DNA of 64,000 bases from Rudaea sp. 3F27F6 (GCF_005503555.1 NZ_SCNG01000001.1:558001-622000), one strand, 5' to 3'. Numbered from the stretch's first letter, positions 1 through 9,116 are shown. Notes: generated by a model not told the origin, from the letters alone. Numbers and translations are program-made.

Positions 1-1358
1 AGGTATTGCGCGAGCACGCCGTAGCGGTTCATGCGCACGAGCGCGTCGATCGCCGGCGCGCCCTTGCGCAGCAGGCGCGCGAAGGCGGCGTTGACCTCGT
101 CGTCGAACGCGAGGTCGCGGCCGATCCGCGTCAGCGCCTCGTTGATGCGGCTGACCAGATCGGCGCGCAGTCCTTTCACTTCGGGATGCTCGATCCAGAC
201 ACGGAACAGGTCGATCAGCGCGGCCGGACGGCGCAGGAATAAATCGGGCGGATCGCAGTCGAGGCGGCCGCCGAGATTGACGAAGTCGAGACTCAGCCGG
301 CGCGGCTCCGCCGACGCAGAATCTTCGTCGAGCGCCTCCTCGCAGCGCTGCACGAACTGTTCGTTGAGCCGCGCGACGACGATCGCCGCACGAAAGAAAC
401 TCTGCATGAACTGTTCGACGCCGAGGTTTTGTGCATGCTCGTCGCTGTAGCCGAGGCGCCGCGCCAGCTCGCGCTGATAATCGAACAGCAGGCGCTCTTC
501 GGGACGGCCCGCGGCGAGATGCAGCGCATAGCGGATGTGCTGCAGGCGCGCGCGTGCCTGGTCGGCCGCGGTCGCTTCGTCGGCCGACAACATGTCGCAT
601 TCGACCAGCGCGGCGAACGTCGGCGCGGCGAACAGGCGCTGGCCGAACCAGAGGATCAACTGCAGCGCGCGCAGGCCACCCGGACCGTCTTTGAGATTCG
701 GTTCGAGGTTGTAGGCCGTGTCGTTGAACTTGGCGCGGCGCTGCTCTTCTTCCTTGCGCTTGGCAGCGAAATACTGCGCCGGCGGCCAGATCGTTTCGTC
801 GCGCATCAACGCGGCGAACTCCACGGCAAGCACAGGCGCGCCGAGAATCTGCCGCGCATCGAGCAGGCTCGTGTAGATCACCGCGTCGCCCGCGGCGAGT
901 TCGCGGCACTCGACCAGCGTGCGCACGGCGTGGCCCGGCTTGAGGCCGATGTCCCACAGGCAGGTGAAGAACGACTCGACGGCGCGCAACGCGGCCGGCT
1001 CGGGGCACGGCACGGTCAGCACGAGCAGGTCGACGTCGGAATACGGGAACATTTCTTCGCGGCCAAAGCCGCCGACGGCGAACAGGGCCAACGCCTCGCT
1101 TTCGCCGACGCAGGAAGTCCATACATGGGCGACGATGCGCTCGACGGCACGCGAACGCAACCGGATCAGTTCTCCCGTCGCCGCGTCGTAGCGCTCCCTG
1201 TCGATCGCGGCGAACGCCTCGGCGAAACGCCGGTCGGTGTCGCCGAGCAATTGCTTGAGCGACAGGCGCGCCTGCTCGGAGACGCCCGAACGCGGCACGC
1301 TCCTCGGCAGGCGCGGCAGCACGATGGCTAGTTCGGCGGAGTTGCTCGGCGCAGGCAT
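1..1358 (-). CDS. glnD: Bifunctional uridylyltransferase/uridylyl-removing enzyme GlnD (N-terminal part, runs off window)
   Basis: GlnD senses glutamine and adds or removes UMP on PII proteins, so it sets nitrogen status signalling in the cytoplasm. About 452 N-terminal residues are visible with no stop before the window edge. The nucleotidyltransferase signature GGFGREEMFPYSDVDLLVL lies near residues 96-114 with the two metal-binding aspartates (SDVD). The following GlnD-type helical region (LKDGPGGLRALQ) is also clear. The HD and ACT domains must lie outside the window. I chose the ATG at 1356-1358 because the conserved part begins about 90 residues in, as usual. It lies downstream of map on the same strand, but 167 bp with family E repeats separate them, so co-transcription is uncertain. 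Confidence 0.95.
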   Translation of the reverse strand, partial: MPAPSNSAELAIVLPRLPRSVPRSGVSEQARLSLKQLLGDTDRRFAEAFAAIDRERYDAATGELIRLRSRAVERIVAHVWTSCVGESEALALFAVGGFGREEMFPYSDVDLLVLTVPCPEPAALRAVESFFTCLWDIGLKPGHAVRTLVECRELAAGDAVIYTSLLDARQILGAPVLAVEFAALMRDETIWPPAQYFAAKRKEEEQRRAKFNDTAYNLEPNLKDGPGGLRALQLILWFGQRLFAAPTFAALVECDMLSADEATAADQARARLQHIRYALHLAAGRPEERLLFDYQRELARRLGYSDEHAQNLGVEQFMQSFFRAAIVVARLNEQFVQRCEEALDEDSASAEPRRLSLDFVNLGGRLDCDPPDLFLRRPAALIDLFRVWIEHPEVKGLRADLVSRINEALTRIGRDLAFDDEVNAAFARLLRKGAPAIDALVRMNRYGVLAQY

Positions 1359-1377
1359 CGAATCAACGGACCTTTAT

Positions 1378-1516
1378 GGAGAAACCGTTCTCTCGGCGGG
1401 AGAAGGTGCCGGCAGGCGGATAAGGAAAAAACCTTCCGCGTGCACAATACCCTGAAAATTTGTAGCGCCTTTCCTTTATCCGCTCGTTCTGAGCTTCTTC
1501 TCGGCGCGGGAGAAGG
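1378..1516. repeat. Two family E palindromes between glnD and map
   Basis: The 167-bp gap between glnD and map holds two related imperfect palindromes, TTCTCTCGGCGGGAGAAGG near 1388-1406 and CTTCTCGGCGCGGGAGAAGG near 1497-1516. Similar units occur at 3672-3690 and 56147-56170. They look like dispersed intergenic hairpins and not classical terminators, because no T-tract follows. No gene is visible in this gap. Confidence 0.6.
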
Positions 1517-1525
1517 AAAGCGGCA

Positions 1526-2293
1526 TCACGCCGCCTTCGGCCAAGGCGTGAGTATCTCGAAACCGTCGTCGGTGACGGTGACCGTATGCTCCCACTGCGC
1601 CGACAGCGAATGGTCGCGCGTGACCACGGTCCAGCCGTCGGGCAGCAAGCGCGTCTGTGCCTTGCCGGCGTTGACCATCGGCTCGACGGTGAAGGTCATG
1701 CCCTTTTCCAGGCGCAGGCCCTGGCCGCGATGGCCGTAGTGCAGCACCTGCGGGTCCTCGTGGTAGATCTGGCCGATGCCGTGGCCGCAGTATTCGCGCA
1801 CGACCGAGAACCCGGCCGCCTCGACGTGCTTCTGGATCGCATGGCCGATGTCGCCGAGCGTCGCGCCGGGGCGGACCTGGCCGATGCCGAGCATCATCGC
1901 CTCGAAGGTGACCGTGCACAGGCGTTGCGCGCGCACGTCGGGCTTGCCGACGTAGTACATGCGGCTGGTGTCGCCGTGCCAGCCGTCCTTGATCACGGTG
2001 ACGTCGATATTGACGATGTCGCCGTCCTTCAAGATCTTGCCCGGGCTCGGAATTCCATGGCAGATCACGTGGTTGACCGAGGTGCAGATCGTCTTCGGGA
2101 AGCCCTTGTAGCCGACGTTGGCCGGAATCGCCTTCTGCACGTTGACGATATGGTCGTAGCAGATGGCGTCGAGCTCTTCGGTCGTCGCCCCTGGCTTCAC
2201 GTGCGGCACGATCATTTCGAGCACCTCGGCGGCGAGCTTGCCGGCGACGCGCATTTTTTCGATCTGCTCGGGGGTTTTGATGGTAACGGGCAT
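1526..2293 (-). CDS. map: Type I methionine aminopeptidase
   Basis: Removes the initiator methionine from nascent cytosolic proteins. The 255-residue product has the pita-bread fold signatures in order: HVICHGIPS (substrate-binding histidine), DIVNIDVTV and GWHGDTSRMY (metal-binding aspartates), YCGHGIGQIYHEDP (metal-binding histidine), and FTVEPMVN and QWEHTVTVT (metal-binding glutamates). The length matches single-domain bacterial type Ia enzymes. The open frame extends upstream, but I place the start at the ATG at 2291-2293 (MPVTIKTPEQ), where family similarity begins. It is divergent from rpsB, a common arrangement in proteobacteria, and the two share a 296-bp regulatory gap. Confidence 0.96.
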   Translation of the reverse strand: MPVTIKTPEQIEKMRVAGKLAAEVLEMIVPHVKPGATTEELDAICYDHIVNVQKAIPANVGYKGFPKTICTSVNHVICHGIPSPGKILKDGDIVNIDVTVIKDGWHGDTSRMYYVGKPDVRAQRLCTVTFEAMMLGIGQVRPGATLGDIGHAIQKHVEAAGFSVVREYCGHGIGQIYHEDPQVLHYGHRGQGLRLEKGMTFTVEPMVNAGKAQTRLLPDGWTVVTRDHSLSAQWEHTVTVTDDGFEILTPWPKAA

Positions 2294-2320
2294 GGCTTTC
2301 TCGGTCCGATTCGCCGCCGC

Positions 2321-2350
2321 TTGTCCTGAAACGGCGGCACAGGCTATAAT
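2321..2350 (+). promoter_or_regulatory. Predicted sigma-70 promoter of rpsB-tsf
   Basis: TTGTCC at 2321-2326 and a perfect TATAAT at 2345-2350 are separated by 18 bp. Transcription would start near 2357, leaving a leader of about 230 nt before rpsB. It is the best sigma-70 match I see in the window, as expected for a ribosomal protein gene. Confidence 0.7.
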
Positions 2351-2356
2351 TTCAAA

Positions 2357-2589
2357 GTTTCGTGGCTCGCTGCAATACCGCAGCGCTGTTCCGAAATGCG
2401 GGCGCGGGGGCTTATTCCCAAGTCCGCCAGGGCACAGTGCCCAAATCCGCACACGTATCGTTACCGTTGTCGGGGTGCTTCGGTCCCTTCGGGATTCGAG
2501 GTCGCCAACGCTGGATACGTGGAGGTTCAACCCCGGACTTTCATCGCGCCGATGAGCGCGGTGCAGTCCATTGTCGAGAGAAGTATACA
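2357..2589 (+). promoter_or_regulatory. Long structured rpsB leader, candidate S2 autoregulatory RNA
   Basis: The leader has no convincing reading frame of its own but contains several possible hairpins, for example GGTCCCTTCGGGATT near 2487-2501 and CGCGCCGATGAGCGCG near 2545-2560. In gammaproteobacteria ribosomal protein S2 represses its own rpsB-tsf mRNA through a conserved leader. The position, length and structure here are consistent with that mechanism, but I did not fold it or compare it with the known consensus. Confidence 0.45.
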
Positions 2590-3483
2590 ATGCCTCAAGT
2601 CACCATGCGCCAGATGCTCGAAGCCGGCGTGCATTTCGGTCATCAGACCCGCTACTGGAATCCCCGCATGGCGCCGTACATCTTCGGCGCGCGCGGCAAG
2701 ATCCATATCATCAACCTCGAAAAGACCCTGCCGCTGTTCACCGACGCGATGAACTTCCTGTCGGCGATCGCGCAGAAGCGCGGCACCGTGCTGTTCGTCG
2801 GCACCAAGCGCTCGGCGCGCGACACGCTCAAGGAAGAAGCCGCGCGCTGCGGTATGCCCTACATCAGCCAGCGCTGGCTCGGCGGCATGCTGACCAACTT
2901 CCGCACGGTCAAGCAGTCGGTCGCGCGCCTCAAGGAAATCGAAGCGATGTCCACCGACGGCCGCTTCGAGAAGCTGGTCAAGCACGAAGTGCTCGGCCTG
3001 ATCCGCGAGAAGGACAAGCTCGAGAAGTCGCTCGGCGGCATCAAGAACATGAACGCCCTGCCCGACGCGCTATTCGTGATCGACATCGGTCACGAGGACA
3101 TCGCGATCAAGGAAGCGAAGAAGCTCGGCATTCCGGTCGTCGCCGTGGTCGATACCAACTATGACCCGTCCCTGGTCGATTACGCGATCCCGGGCAACGA
3201 CGATGCGATCCGCGCCGTGCAGCTCTACGCGCGCGCCGCCGCCGACGCGGTGCTCGAAGGCAAGGCCGCCGCCCCGGCCTACGTCGCCGCAGCCAAGGAC
3301 GAGTTCGTCGAACTCGACGCCGAAGGCAACCCGGTGACGAAGCGGGCCGACGCGCGCGAGCGCGACGATCGCCGCAAGCCGGGCCCGCGCAAGCCGGCGC
3401 CGAAGAAGGCCCCGGCCGGACGCCGCGGCCCGCCGCCGTCGGCGAAGAAGGCCGACGACGCCGCGCCGGAAACCGCGGAGTAA
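2590..3483 (+). CDS. rpsB: 30S ribosomal protein S2 with long basic C-terminal tail
   Basis: Structural protein of the small ribosomal subunit, needed for S1 binding. The 297-residue sequence carries the S2 signatures [19 protein letters not shown] near the start, [11 protein letters not shown] around residue 95, and [12 protein letters not shown] near 190. The start at 2590 ([10 protein letters not shown]) is chosen although the frame is open much further upstream. About 50 residues beyond the usual end form a Lys/Arg/Pro/Ala-rich tail ([16 protein letters not shown]). This makes the protein clearly longer than the roughly 240-residue E. coli protein. tsf follows in the usual operon order. 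Confidence 0.97.
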   Translation: MPQVTMRQMLEAGVHFGHQTRYWNPRMAPYIFGARGKIHIINLEKTLPLFTDAMNFLSAIAQKRGTVLFVGTKRSARDTLKEEAARCGMPYISQRWLGGMLTNFRTVKQSVARLKEIEAMSTDGRFEKLVKHEVLGLIREKDKLEKSLGGIKNMNALPDALFVIDIGHEDIAIKEAKKLGIPVVAVVDTNYDPSLVDYAIPGNDDAIRAVQLYARAAADAVLEGKAAAPAYVAAAKDEFVELDAEGNPVTKRADARERDDRRKPGPRKPAPKKAPAGRRGPPPSAKKADDAAPETAE

Positions 3484-3754
3484 TCGCCCCGTTCCTCTTC
3501 CCCTCGCCGGGAAGAGGACGCGAAACGCCGGACGAGGGTCGAAATCGACACGCTACGCGATGCCTTGAACGGCGCCGCGTGCGTCCACCGAGGGCAAGGC
3601 AGGGAGGCCGATTGGAAACAACACGGCAGGTTCCTTGCCGCGCCTTTTCCTCATCCGACCCTTAGGGGCGGCTTCTCCCGGCGGGAGAAGGAAAGAATCC
3701 TGTCACGCGCGGTCTTCAAGATCGCGCCCCACATTCAAGCAACCGAGGTACCCC
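3484..3754. repeat. rpsB-tsf spacer with family E palindromes
   Basis: This 271-bp spacer holds a clear palindrome, CTTCTCCCGGCGGGAGAAG at 3672-3690, preceded by CCTCATCCGACCCTTA. A weaker relative (CTTCCCCTCGCCGGGAAGAGG, 3498-3518) lies near the rpsB stop and is followed by CGCCGGACGAGGG. The same pairing of palindrome and GCCGGATGAGGG tail recurs at 56147-56195, so this is a dispersed element. No gene is seen. Confidence 0.6.
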
Positions 3755-4630
3755 ATGGAAATCACCGCAAGCCTGGTCAAGGAACTGCGCGAGCGCACCG
3801 GCGCCGGCATGATGGAGTGCAAGAAGGCACTCACCGAAAACCAGGGCAACATCGACGCCGCGGCCGAGTGGCTGCGCAAGCAGGGTCTCGCCAAGGCCGA
3901 CAAGAAGGCCAGCCGCGTCGCTGCCGAAGGCCGCATCGCGATGGCGCAGAACGGCGGCAAGGCCGTGCTCGTCGAGATCAACTCGGAGACCGATTTCGTC
4001 GCCAAGGACTCGAACTTCATCGCCTACACCGACGCCGTCGCCCAGGCCGCGCTCGCTTCGGGTGCCGCCGACGCCGAGGCGCTCAAGAGCGTCAAGCTCG
4101 CCTCGGGCGAGACGGTCGAGGAAGCCCGCGCCTTGCTGATCGCCAAGGTCGGCGAGAACGTGCAGGTGCGCCGCCTCGTGCGCATCGACAGCGCGAACAA
4201 CGTCGGCGCCTACCTGCACGGCGGCCGCATCGGCGTGCTCGCCGAGGTCAAGGGCGGCGACGCGGAATTCGCGCGTGGCGTGGCGATGCACGTCGCCGCG
4301 ATGAACCCGCCGTACAACAAGGCGGCCGACGTGCCGGCCGATTTCGTCGCCAAGGAAAAGGAAATCGAACTGGCCAAGATGACCGAGAAGGACAAGGCCA
4401 AGCCGGCCGAAATCCTCGAGAAGATCATCGGCGGCAAGATCGCCAAGATCGTCAACGAGAACACGCTGTACGGCCAGCCCTACGTGCTCGACACCGACAA
4501 GACCGTTGAAGCCGCGGCCAAGGCCGCCGGTGCGGACGTGATCGGCTTCCAGCGCCTCGCCGTCGGCGAAGGCATCGAGAAGGTCGTCGAGGACTACGCC
4601 GCCGAAGTGGCGAAGGCCATGAAGGTCTAA
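3755..4630 (+). CDS. tsf: Elongation factor Ts
   Basis: Guanine nucleotide exchange factor that recycles EF-Tu-GDP in translation. The 291-residue protein starts [20 protein letters not shown], the typical N-terminal UBA-like domain, and has the EF-Tu contact motif TDFVAKD near residue 80 ([12 protein letters not shown]). GAGGTA sits 4 bp upstream of the ATG at 3755, which fixes the start inside a longer open frame. It forms the classical rpsB-tsf unit, and a strong terminator lies just downstream. Confidence 0.97.
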   Translation: MEITASLVKELRERTGAGMMECKKALTENQGNIDAAAEWLRKQGLAKADKKASRVAAEGRIAMAQNGGKAVLVEINSETDFVAKDSNFIAYTDAVAQAALASGAADAEALKSVKLASGETVEEARALLIAKVGENVQVRRLVRIDSANNVGAYLHGGRIGVLAEVKGGDAEFARGVAMHVAAMNPPYNKAADVPADFVAKEKEIELAKMTEKDKAKPAEILEKIIGGKIAKIVNENTLYGQPYVLDTDKTVEAAAKAAGADVIGFQRLAVGEGIEKVVEDYAAEVAKAMKV

Positions 4631-4660
4631 GCAGTTGGGCCGCACGGCCCGCACTGTTGA

Positions 4661-4690
4661 AAAAAGCCCGCGGACTCCGCGGGCTTTTTT
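4661..4690 (+). terminator. Rho-independent terminator after tsf
   Basis: The stem GCCCGCGG / CCGCGGGC, flanked by an A-run and TTTTTT, begins 31 bp after the tsf stop. It ends the rpsB-tsf transcript and isolates the following sigma-factor gene. Confidence 0.93.
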
Positions 4691-4742
4691 ATTGCGCGCA
4701 TTTCTGTCACCTTTTTCCCCGACCGAGCCACCAGTGCGTACC

Positions 4743-6368
4743 ATGCAAATGACCGCACGCCTGTTCGACTCCCGCAGCGACGACGCCAAGCTCGTCGCGC
4801 AAAGCCTCGCCGGCAGCCGCGACGCGTTCGCGCGTATCGTCGCGCGCTATCAGTCCCTGGTCTGCTCGATCGGCTACAGTGCGACCGGCAATCTGAGCCA
4901 GAGCGAAGACCTGGCCCAGGAAACCTTCATCAGCGCCTGGAAACAACTGCGCGACCTGCGCGACCCAGACAGCCTGCGCGCCTGGCTCTGCGGCATCGCG
5001 CGCAACGTGGCCCAGAACACACGCCGCCGCGACGGCCGCGAGCCGGCACATGCCGCAGACCCGATCGATGCGACCTTCGACGCGGCCGCTGCAGACGCGC
5101 CACCGCACGAGCAGGCGATCAGCGACGAGGAGCAGACGATCCTGTGGCGCTCGATCGCGCATATTCCGCCGCTCTATCGCGAACCGCTCGTGTTGTTTTA
5201 CCGCGAGCAGCAGTCGATCGAGGCAGTCGCCGCCGCGTTGAATCTCAGCGAGGAAGCGGTCAAACAGCGTCTGTCGCGCGGACGCAAGCTGCTGCAGGAA
5301 CAGATCGCGAGCTTCGTCGAAGGCGCACTCGCACGCAGCGCGCCGAACGCCGCATTCACCCTGGCCGTCGTGGCCGCGCTGCCCGGCACGACGACTTCGG
5401 CGGCTGCGGCCGCGGTCGGCGCGACCGCGGCGCAGGGCGGCACCCTGGCCAAGTGGGCCGGGTTCGCCGCGTTGTTCAACGCTTTGTCCGGCCTGCTGCT
5501 CGGCTTCGTCGGCACGTACATCGGCTATCGCCTCGGCGCCGAGGCCGCGCGCACTCCGCGCGAACACGCCCTCCTGCATCGGCAGATGCGCAACATCCTT
5601 CTCGGGCTCGCGTTTTTCCTGCCCGCCTTGTTTGCGTTCACGTTCGCTGGGCCGTTCTGGGCCGAACACCTGTGGCTGTTTCTCGCCGCGGCGGTGGCGC
5701 TGCCGCTGACATTCGCGGCGTGGATCGTGCTCACCGTGCTCGCTTCGGCGCGCGCCGTGACGGCCCTGCGCGAAGCCGAACGCCATGCGTATCCGCAATT
5801 GTTCGCCGATGACGACGCAGGCGCCCGGCGCGATTTCAGCGAGTACCGCAGCCGCGCCACACTGCTCGGTCTGCCTCTTTTGCATATCCAGTTCGGCGTG
5901 CCGCCGCGCGGCGCGGGATCGGCGCGCGGCTGGATCGCGATCGGCCCGGCGCACGCGTTCGGCGTCCTCTACGCGATGGGTGCGACGAGTTGCGGCGGCA
6001 TCAGCGTCGGCGCGATCTCGTTCGGCATCGTCTCGATCGGTTCGGTCAGTTTCGGACTGGTCTCGCTCGCCACGATCGCGCTCGGACTGTTTGCGTTCGG
6101 CGGCATCGCGATCGGCGATTACGCGATCGGCGGTTTCGCCGCGGCGTGGACGGCGGCCGCCGGCGGCCTTGCCGTCGCCTACGACGTCGCCGGCGGCGGC
6201 TTCGCGATTGCTCAACAACATGCCAACGATCTGTTCGCCCGCGACTACTTTCAGCGCCACCAGTTCGATCTGCTCTTCCGCACCGCACTCGGCGCAATCG
6301 TGCTGCTGATGGGCGTGCCCGGAATCGCCTATCTCGTCGCCTTGCGACGACGTCGCCGCGCGGCCTAA
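4743..6368 (+). CDS. ECF-type sigma-70 factor fused to a C-terminal membrane domain with glycine-hydrophobic repeats
   Basis: Residues 1-190 of 541 are a sigma-70 region 2 plus region 4 module. Region 2 has the motif SQSEDLAQETFISAWKQL around residues 52-70. Region 4 is the helix-turn-helix SIEAVAAALNLSEEAVKQRL near 158-177. The rest is not sigma factor: hydrophobic segments lie near 238-262, 283-305, 309-335 and 514-535. Residues about 396-490 are an imperfect repeat of the type GxxSxG (GGISVGAISFGIVSIGSVSF and on). A membrane-anchored sigma factor carrying its own control domain is the natural reading, but function is inferred. No anti-sigma gene is adjacent. I took ATG 4743; a GTG at 4734 is an alternative. 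It sits between tsf and pyrH, which are usually neighbours. Confidence 0.8.
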   Translation: MQMTARLFDSRSDDAKLVAQSLAGSRDAFARIVARYQSLVCSIGYSATGNLSQSEDLAQETFISAWKQLRDLRDPDSLRAWLCGIARNVAQNTRRRDGREPAHAADPIDATFDAAAADAPPHEQAISDEEQTILWRSIAHIPPLYREPLVLFYREQQSIEAVAAALNLSEEAVKQRLSRGRKLLQEQIASFVEGALARSAPNAAFTLAVVAALPGTTTSAAAAAVGATAAQGGTLAKWAGFAALFNALSGLLLGFVGTYIGYRLGAEAARTPREHALLHRQMRNILLGLAFFLPALFAFTFAGPFWAEHLWLFLAAAVALPLTFAAWIVLTVLASARAVTALREAERHAYPQLFADDDAGARRDFSEYRSRATLLGLPLLHIQFGVPPRGAGSARGWIAIGPAHAFGVLYAMGATSCGGISVGAISFGIVSIGSVSFGLVSLATIALGLFAFGGIAIGDYAIGGFAAAWTAAAGGLAVAYDVAGGGFAIAQQHANDLFARDYFQRHQFDLLFRTALGAIVLLMGVPGIAYLVALRRRRRAA

Positions 6369-6443
6369 ACGCCAGCGCTGCCGGCCGCATCTTTACCGCG
6401 GCCTTCTCCCCACTCCCGCCAAAGAGCATTCGCTCTCGAACCC

Positions 6444-7643
6444 ATGCAGCCGACCATCACCGCCCCATCGACACACGAACGCCACTTCGCCCTCGACTAT
6501 CTGCGCGCATTCATCACCGTGCTCGTCGTCGCCCATCATGCCGTGCTCGCCTACCACCCCTACGCGCCGCCGCTCGGCAGTTTCGGTGCCGCCAATATGT
6601 TTTGGGCCGCGTTTCCGGTGGTCGACACGCAGCGCTGGGCCGGCATCGACGTCTTCGTCGGCTTCAACGACACGTTTTTCATGTCGCTGATGTTCCTGCT
6701 TTCGGGACTGTTCGTCTGGCCGAGCCTGCGGCGCAAGGGCGCGGGTTCGTTCCTGCGTGACCGCTGCCTGCGCCTAGGCCTGCCGTTCGTCGTTTCCGCG
6801 CTCGTGCTGGCGCCGCTCGCCTACTATCCCGCGTGGTTGCAGCGTGGCGGCGAGGCGGGCATCGGCGGATTCGCCCAAGCCTGGCTCGCACTCGGCGTCT
6901 GGCCGGCCGGACCGGCCTGGTTTCTCTGGGCCCTGCTCGCGTTCGACGTGCTTGCCGCGCTGTCTTCGCGCATCGCGCCGGGCTGGGCCGAAGCCGCGGG
7001 GCGCGCGTTGGCGTCCCGCTCCCCAGCGGTTTTCTTCGCGTGGCTTGCGGCGATTGCGCTGATCGCCTTCGTTCCGCTCGCGTCGCTTGTCGATCCGTCG
7101 GCATGGTGGAGCTTCGGCCCGTTCTTCTTCCAGACCTGTCGCGTTGGGCTGTACCTGAGCTTCTTCGCCGTCGGCATCGCCGTCGGCGCCTGGGGCATCG
7201 AACGTGGGGTGTTCGCCGCAGGCGGCAATCTCGGGCGACGTTGGATGCTCTGGCTCAACGTGGCGGTCGCGGCCTATTTTGCGCTCGTCGCACTGTTCAT
7301 CACTCTTCTGGTTACCAATGGGAAGCAACAGCCGATCGCCGGACTCTCGACGGCGACCCTGGCCGCGTTCGCGCTATCCTGCACCGCCACATCGATCGCG
7401 TTGCTGGCGATTTTCCTGCGCTTCAAACAACGCCGCTCCGCCGTTCTCGACAGCCTGAGCCGCAACGCCTACGGCATTTACATCGTCCATTACGCCTTCG
7501 TCAGCTGGTTGCAGTTCTCTTTGCTTGGCGCGAGCTGGCCCGGAGCGGCGAAAGGCACGATCGTGTTTCTCGCCGCGCTCGCGCTGAGCTGGCTCACCGT
7601 CGCGACGTTACGTCGCAGCGGTTGGATCGCCCGCGTGATCTGA
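6444..7643 (+). CDS. Acyltransferase family 3 membrane protein
   Basis: A 399-residue polytopic membrane protein of the acyltransferase-3 (OafA/MdoC-like) superfamily, which moves acyl groups onto cell-surface sugars or lipids. Evidence is the family-typical N-terminus FALDYLRAFITVLVVAHHAV, where the second histidine of the HH pair fits the conserved catalytic position, and about ten hydrophobic segments. A late conserved stretch, RNAYGIYIVHYAFVSWLQ, is typical of the last helices. The substrate cannot be read from sequence. It starts 75 bp after the sigma-fusion gene on the same strand, so joint transcription is possible. No strong ribosome-binding site is seen. Confidence 0.8.
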   Translation: MQPTITAPSTHERHFALDYLRAFITVLVVAHHAVLAYHPYAPPLGSFGAANMFWAAFPVVDTQRWAGIDVFVGFNDTFFMSLMFLLSGLFVWPSLRRKGAGSFLRDRCLRLGLPFVVSALVLAPLAYYPAWLQRGGEAGIGGFAQAWLALGVWPAGPAWFLWALLAFDVLAALSSRIAPGWAEAAGRALASRSPAVFFAWLAAIALIAFVPLASLVDPSAWWSFGPFFFQTCRVGLYLSFFAVGIAVGAWGIERGVFAAGGNLGRRWMLWLNVAVAAYFALVALFITLLVTNGKQQPIAGLSTATLAAFALSCTATSIALLAIFLRFKQRRSAVLDSLSRNAYGIYIVHYAFVSWLQFSLLGASWPGAAKGTIVFLAALALSWLTVATLRRSGWIARVI

Positions 7644-7707
7644 CGACGCTCCGCTGCCGAGCGCTCTGGGCTAGAATGCGCGCGTTTGCCCGCCGCAAGG
7701 AACTGCT

Positions 7708-8433
7708 ATGCCCGCCGAGATCAAGTACAAGCGCATCCTCTTGAAACTTTCCGGCGAGGCGCTGATGGGCGAAGCCAACTACGGCATCGACCCGAAAGTA
7801 ATCTACCGCCTCGCGCGCGAGGCGCATGAAGTGCAGCGCGCCGGCGTGCAGATCGGCATGGTCATCGGCGGCGGCAACATCTTCCGTGGCGAAGGCCTCG
7901 CGGCCGCCGGCATGGACCGCGTGACCGGCGACCACATGGGCATGCTCGCCACCGTGATCAACGCGCTGGCGATGCAGGACGCGCTGGAAAAAGTCGGCGC
8001 CGAGGCACGCGTCATGAGCGCGATCAAGATCAACGAGGTCTGCGAGGATTTCATCCGCCGCCGCGCGATCCGCCATCTGGAAAAGGGCCGCATCGCGGTC
8101 TTTGCCGCCGGCACCGGCAATCCGTTCTTCACCACCGACTCGGCCGCGGCACTGCGCGCGATCGAGATCGGCGCCAACCTCGTGCTCAAGGCGACCAAGG
8201 TCGACGGCGTCTATACCGCCGACCCGAAGAAAGATCCGACCGCGACGCGCTACGACCGCCTCACCTACGATCAGGTCATCGAGCGCAAACTTGCGGTGAT
8301 GGACACGGCGGCGATCGCCCTGTGCCGCGACAACAAACTGCCGCTGCGCATCTACGACATGAGCCGCGAAGGCGACCTTATGCGCATCGTGCGCGGCGAA
8401 GCGGTCGGCACCCTCGTCGACACCGGCAGGTAA
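7708..8433 (+). CDS. pyrH: UMP kinase
   Basis: Phosphorylates UMP to UDP with ATP, feeding pyrimidine nucleotide synthesis. The 241-residue protein has the amino-acid-kinase fold motifs [14 protein letters not shown] near the start, [11 protein letters not shown] near residue 55, and the bacterial UMP kinase run [19 protein letters not shown] near residues 132-150. AAGGAA precedes the ATG by 5 bp. A TAGAAT hexamer at 7672-7677 may be a -10 box, though I see no good -35. pyrH-frr-uppS-cdsA-dxr order follows as in relatives. Confidence 0.97.
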   Translation: MPAEIKYKRILLKLSGEALMGEANYGIDPKVIYRLAREAHEVQRAGVQIGMVIGGGNIFRGEGLAAAGMDRVTGDHMGMLATVINALAMQDALEKVGAEARVMSAIKINEVCEDFIRRRAIRHLEKGRIAVFAAGTGNPFFTTDSAAALRAIEIGANLVLKATKVDGVYTADPKKDPTATRYDRLTYDQVIERKLAVMDTAAIALCRDNKLPLRIYDMSREGDLMRIVRGEAVGTLVDTGR

Positions 8434-8516
8434 ACGCCCCGAGGCCGCGGCAAACACGCCGCGCCGAGCGACGCTGATATACTTTGCGGCCTTTCCAAAG
8501 GCCAGCGGAGCCCGTC

Positions 8517-9074
8517 ATGCTCAACAACATCAAATCGGACGCGCAAACGCGCATGACCAAGAGCGTGGATGCGCTCAAGCACGAACTCGTCCGCCTGCGC
8601 ACGGGCCGCGCGAGCACCGCGCTGGTCGACCATCTCAAGGTCAACTACTACGGTTCGGACGTGCCGATCGGCCAGGTCGCCAACATCGCCGTCGCCGACG
8701 CGCGCTCGCTGACAATCACACCGTGGGAAAAGCCCATGGTCGCCGCGGTCGAGAAGGCGATCATCGCCGCCAACCTCGGCTTCACCCCGACCACGGCCGG
8801 CACGGTGATCCGCATCAATATCCCACCCCTCACCCAGGAGCGCCGCAAGGAACTGTCCAAGCACGTTTCGCACGAAGGCGAGAACGCCAAGATCGCGATC
8901 CGCAACGTGCGCCGCGACGCCCTGCACCAGGTCAAGGAACTGCTCAAGGACAAGAAGATCACCGAGGACGAAGAGCGCAAGGCCGAAGAAGACATGCAAA
9001 AACTGACCGACAAGTTCGTCAAGGACGTCGACGGCGTGGTCAAGGCCAAAGAAGACGAATTGATGGCGATGTGA
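8517..9074 (+). CDS. frr: Ribosome recycling factor
   Basis: With EF-G it splits post-termination ribosomes. The 185-residue length is standard. Typical stretches are MTKSVDALKHELVRLRTGRA near the N-terminus, RINIPPLTQERRKEL in the middle, and AIRNVRRDALHQVK followed by a long acidic/basic helix. The frame is open upstream; I use ATG 8517 because AGCGGAG precedes it by 6 bp and the family begins there. It ends 6 bp before a GGGATTC heptad array. Confidence 0.97.
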   Translation: MLNNIKSDAQTRMTKSVDALKHELVRLRTGRASTALVDHLKVNYYGSDVPIGQVANIAVADARSLTITPWEKPMVAAVEKAIIAANLGFTPTTAGTVIRINIPPLTQERRKELSKHVSHEGENAKIAIRNVRRDALHQVKELLKDKKITEDEERKAEEDMQKLTDKFVKDVDGVVKAKEDELMAM

Positions 9075-9077
9075 GAG

Positions 9078-9116
9078 CCGGGATTCGGGATTCGGGATTC
9101 GGGATTCGGGATTCGG
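9078..9116 (+). repeat. Family A tandem array: five GGGATTC heptads
   Basis: Five perfect head-to-tail GGGATTC units (9080-9114) follow the frr stop codon and end in GGAGAGAGCTTAGC. The same heptad occurs eight times at 19828-19883, in inverted form at 20268-20300, and on both sides of 50484-50617. The junction to family B sequence is identical at 9117 and 19886. Confidence 0.9.

Noticed and set aside
7640-7677. Promoter for pyrH from CTGACG and TAGAAT
   Set aside because: The spacing of 26 bp is too long; only the -10-like hexamer remains plausible.
9078-9116. Heptad array as a CRISPR array
   Set aside because: Units are 7 bp with no spacers and no cas genes nearby.
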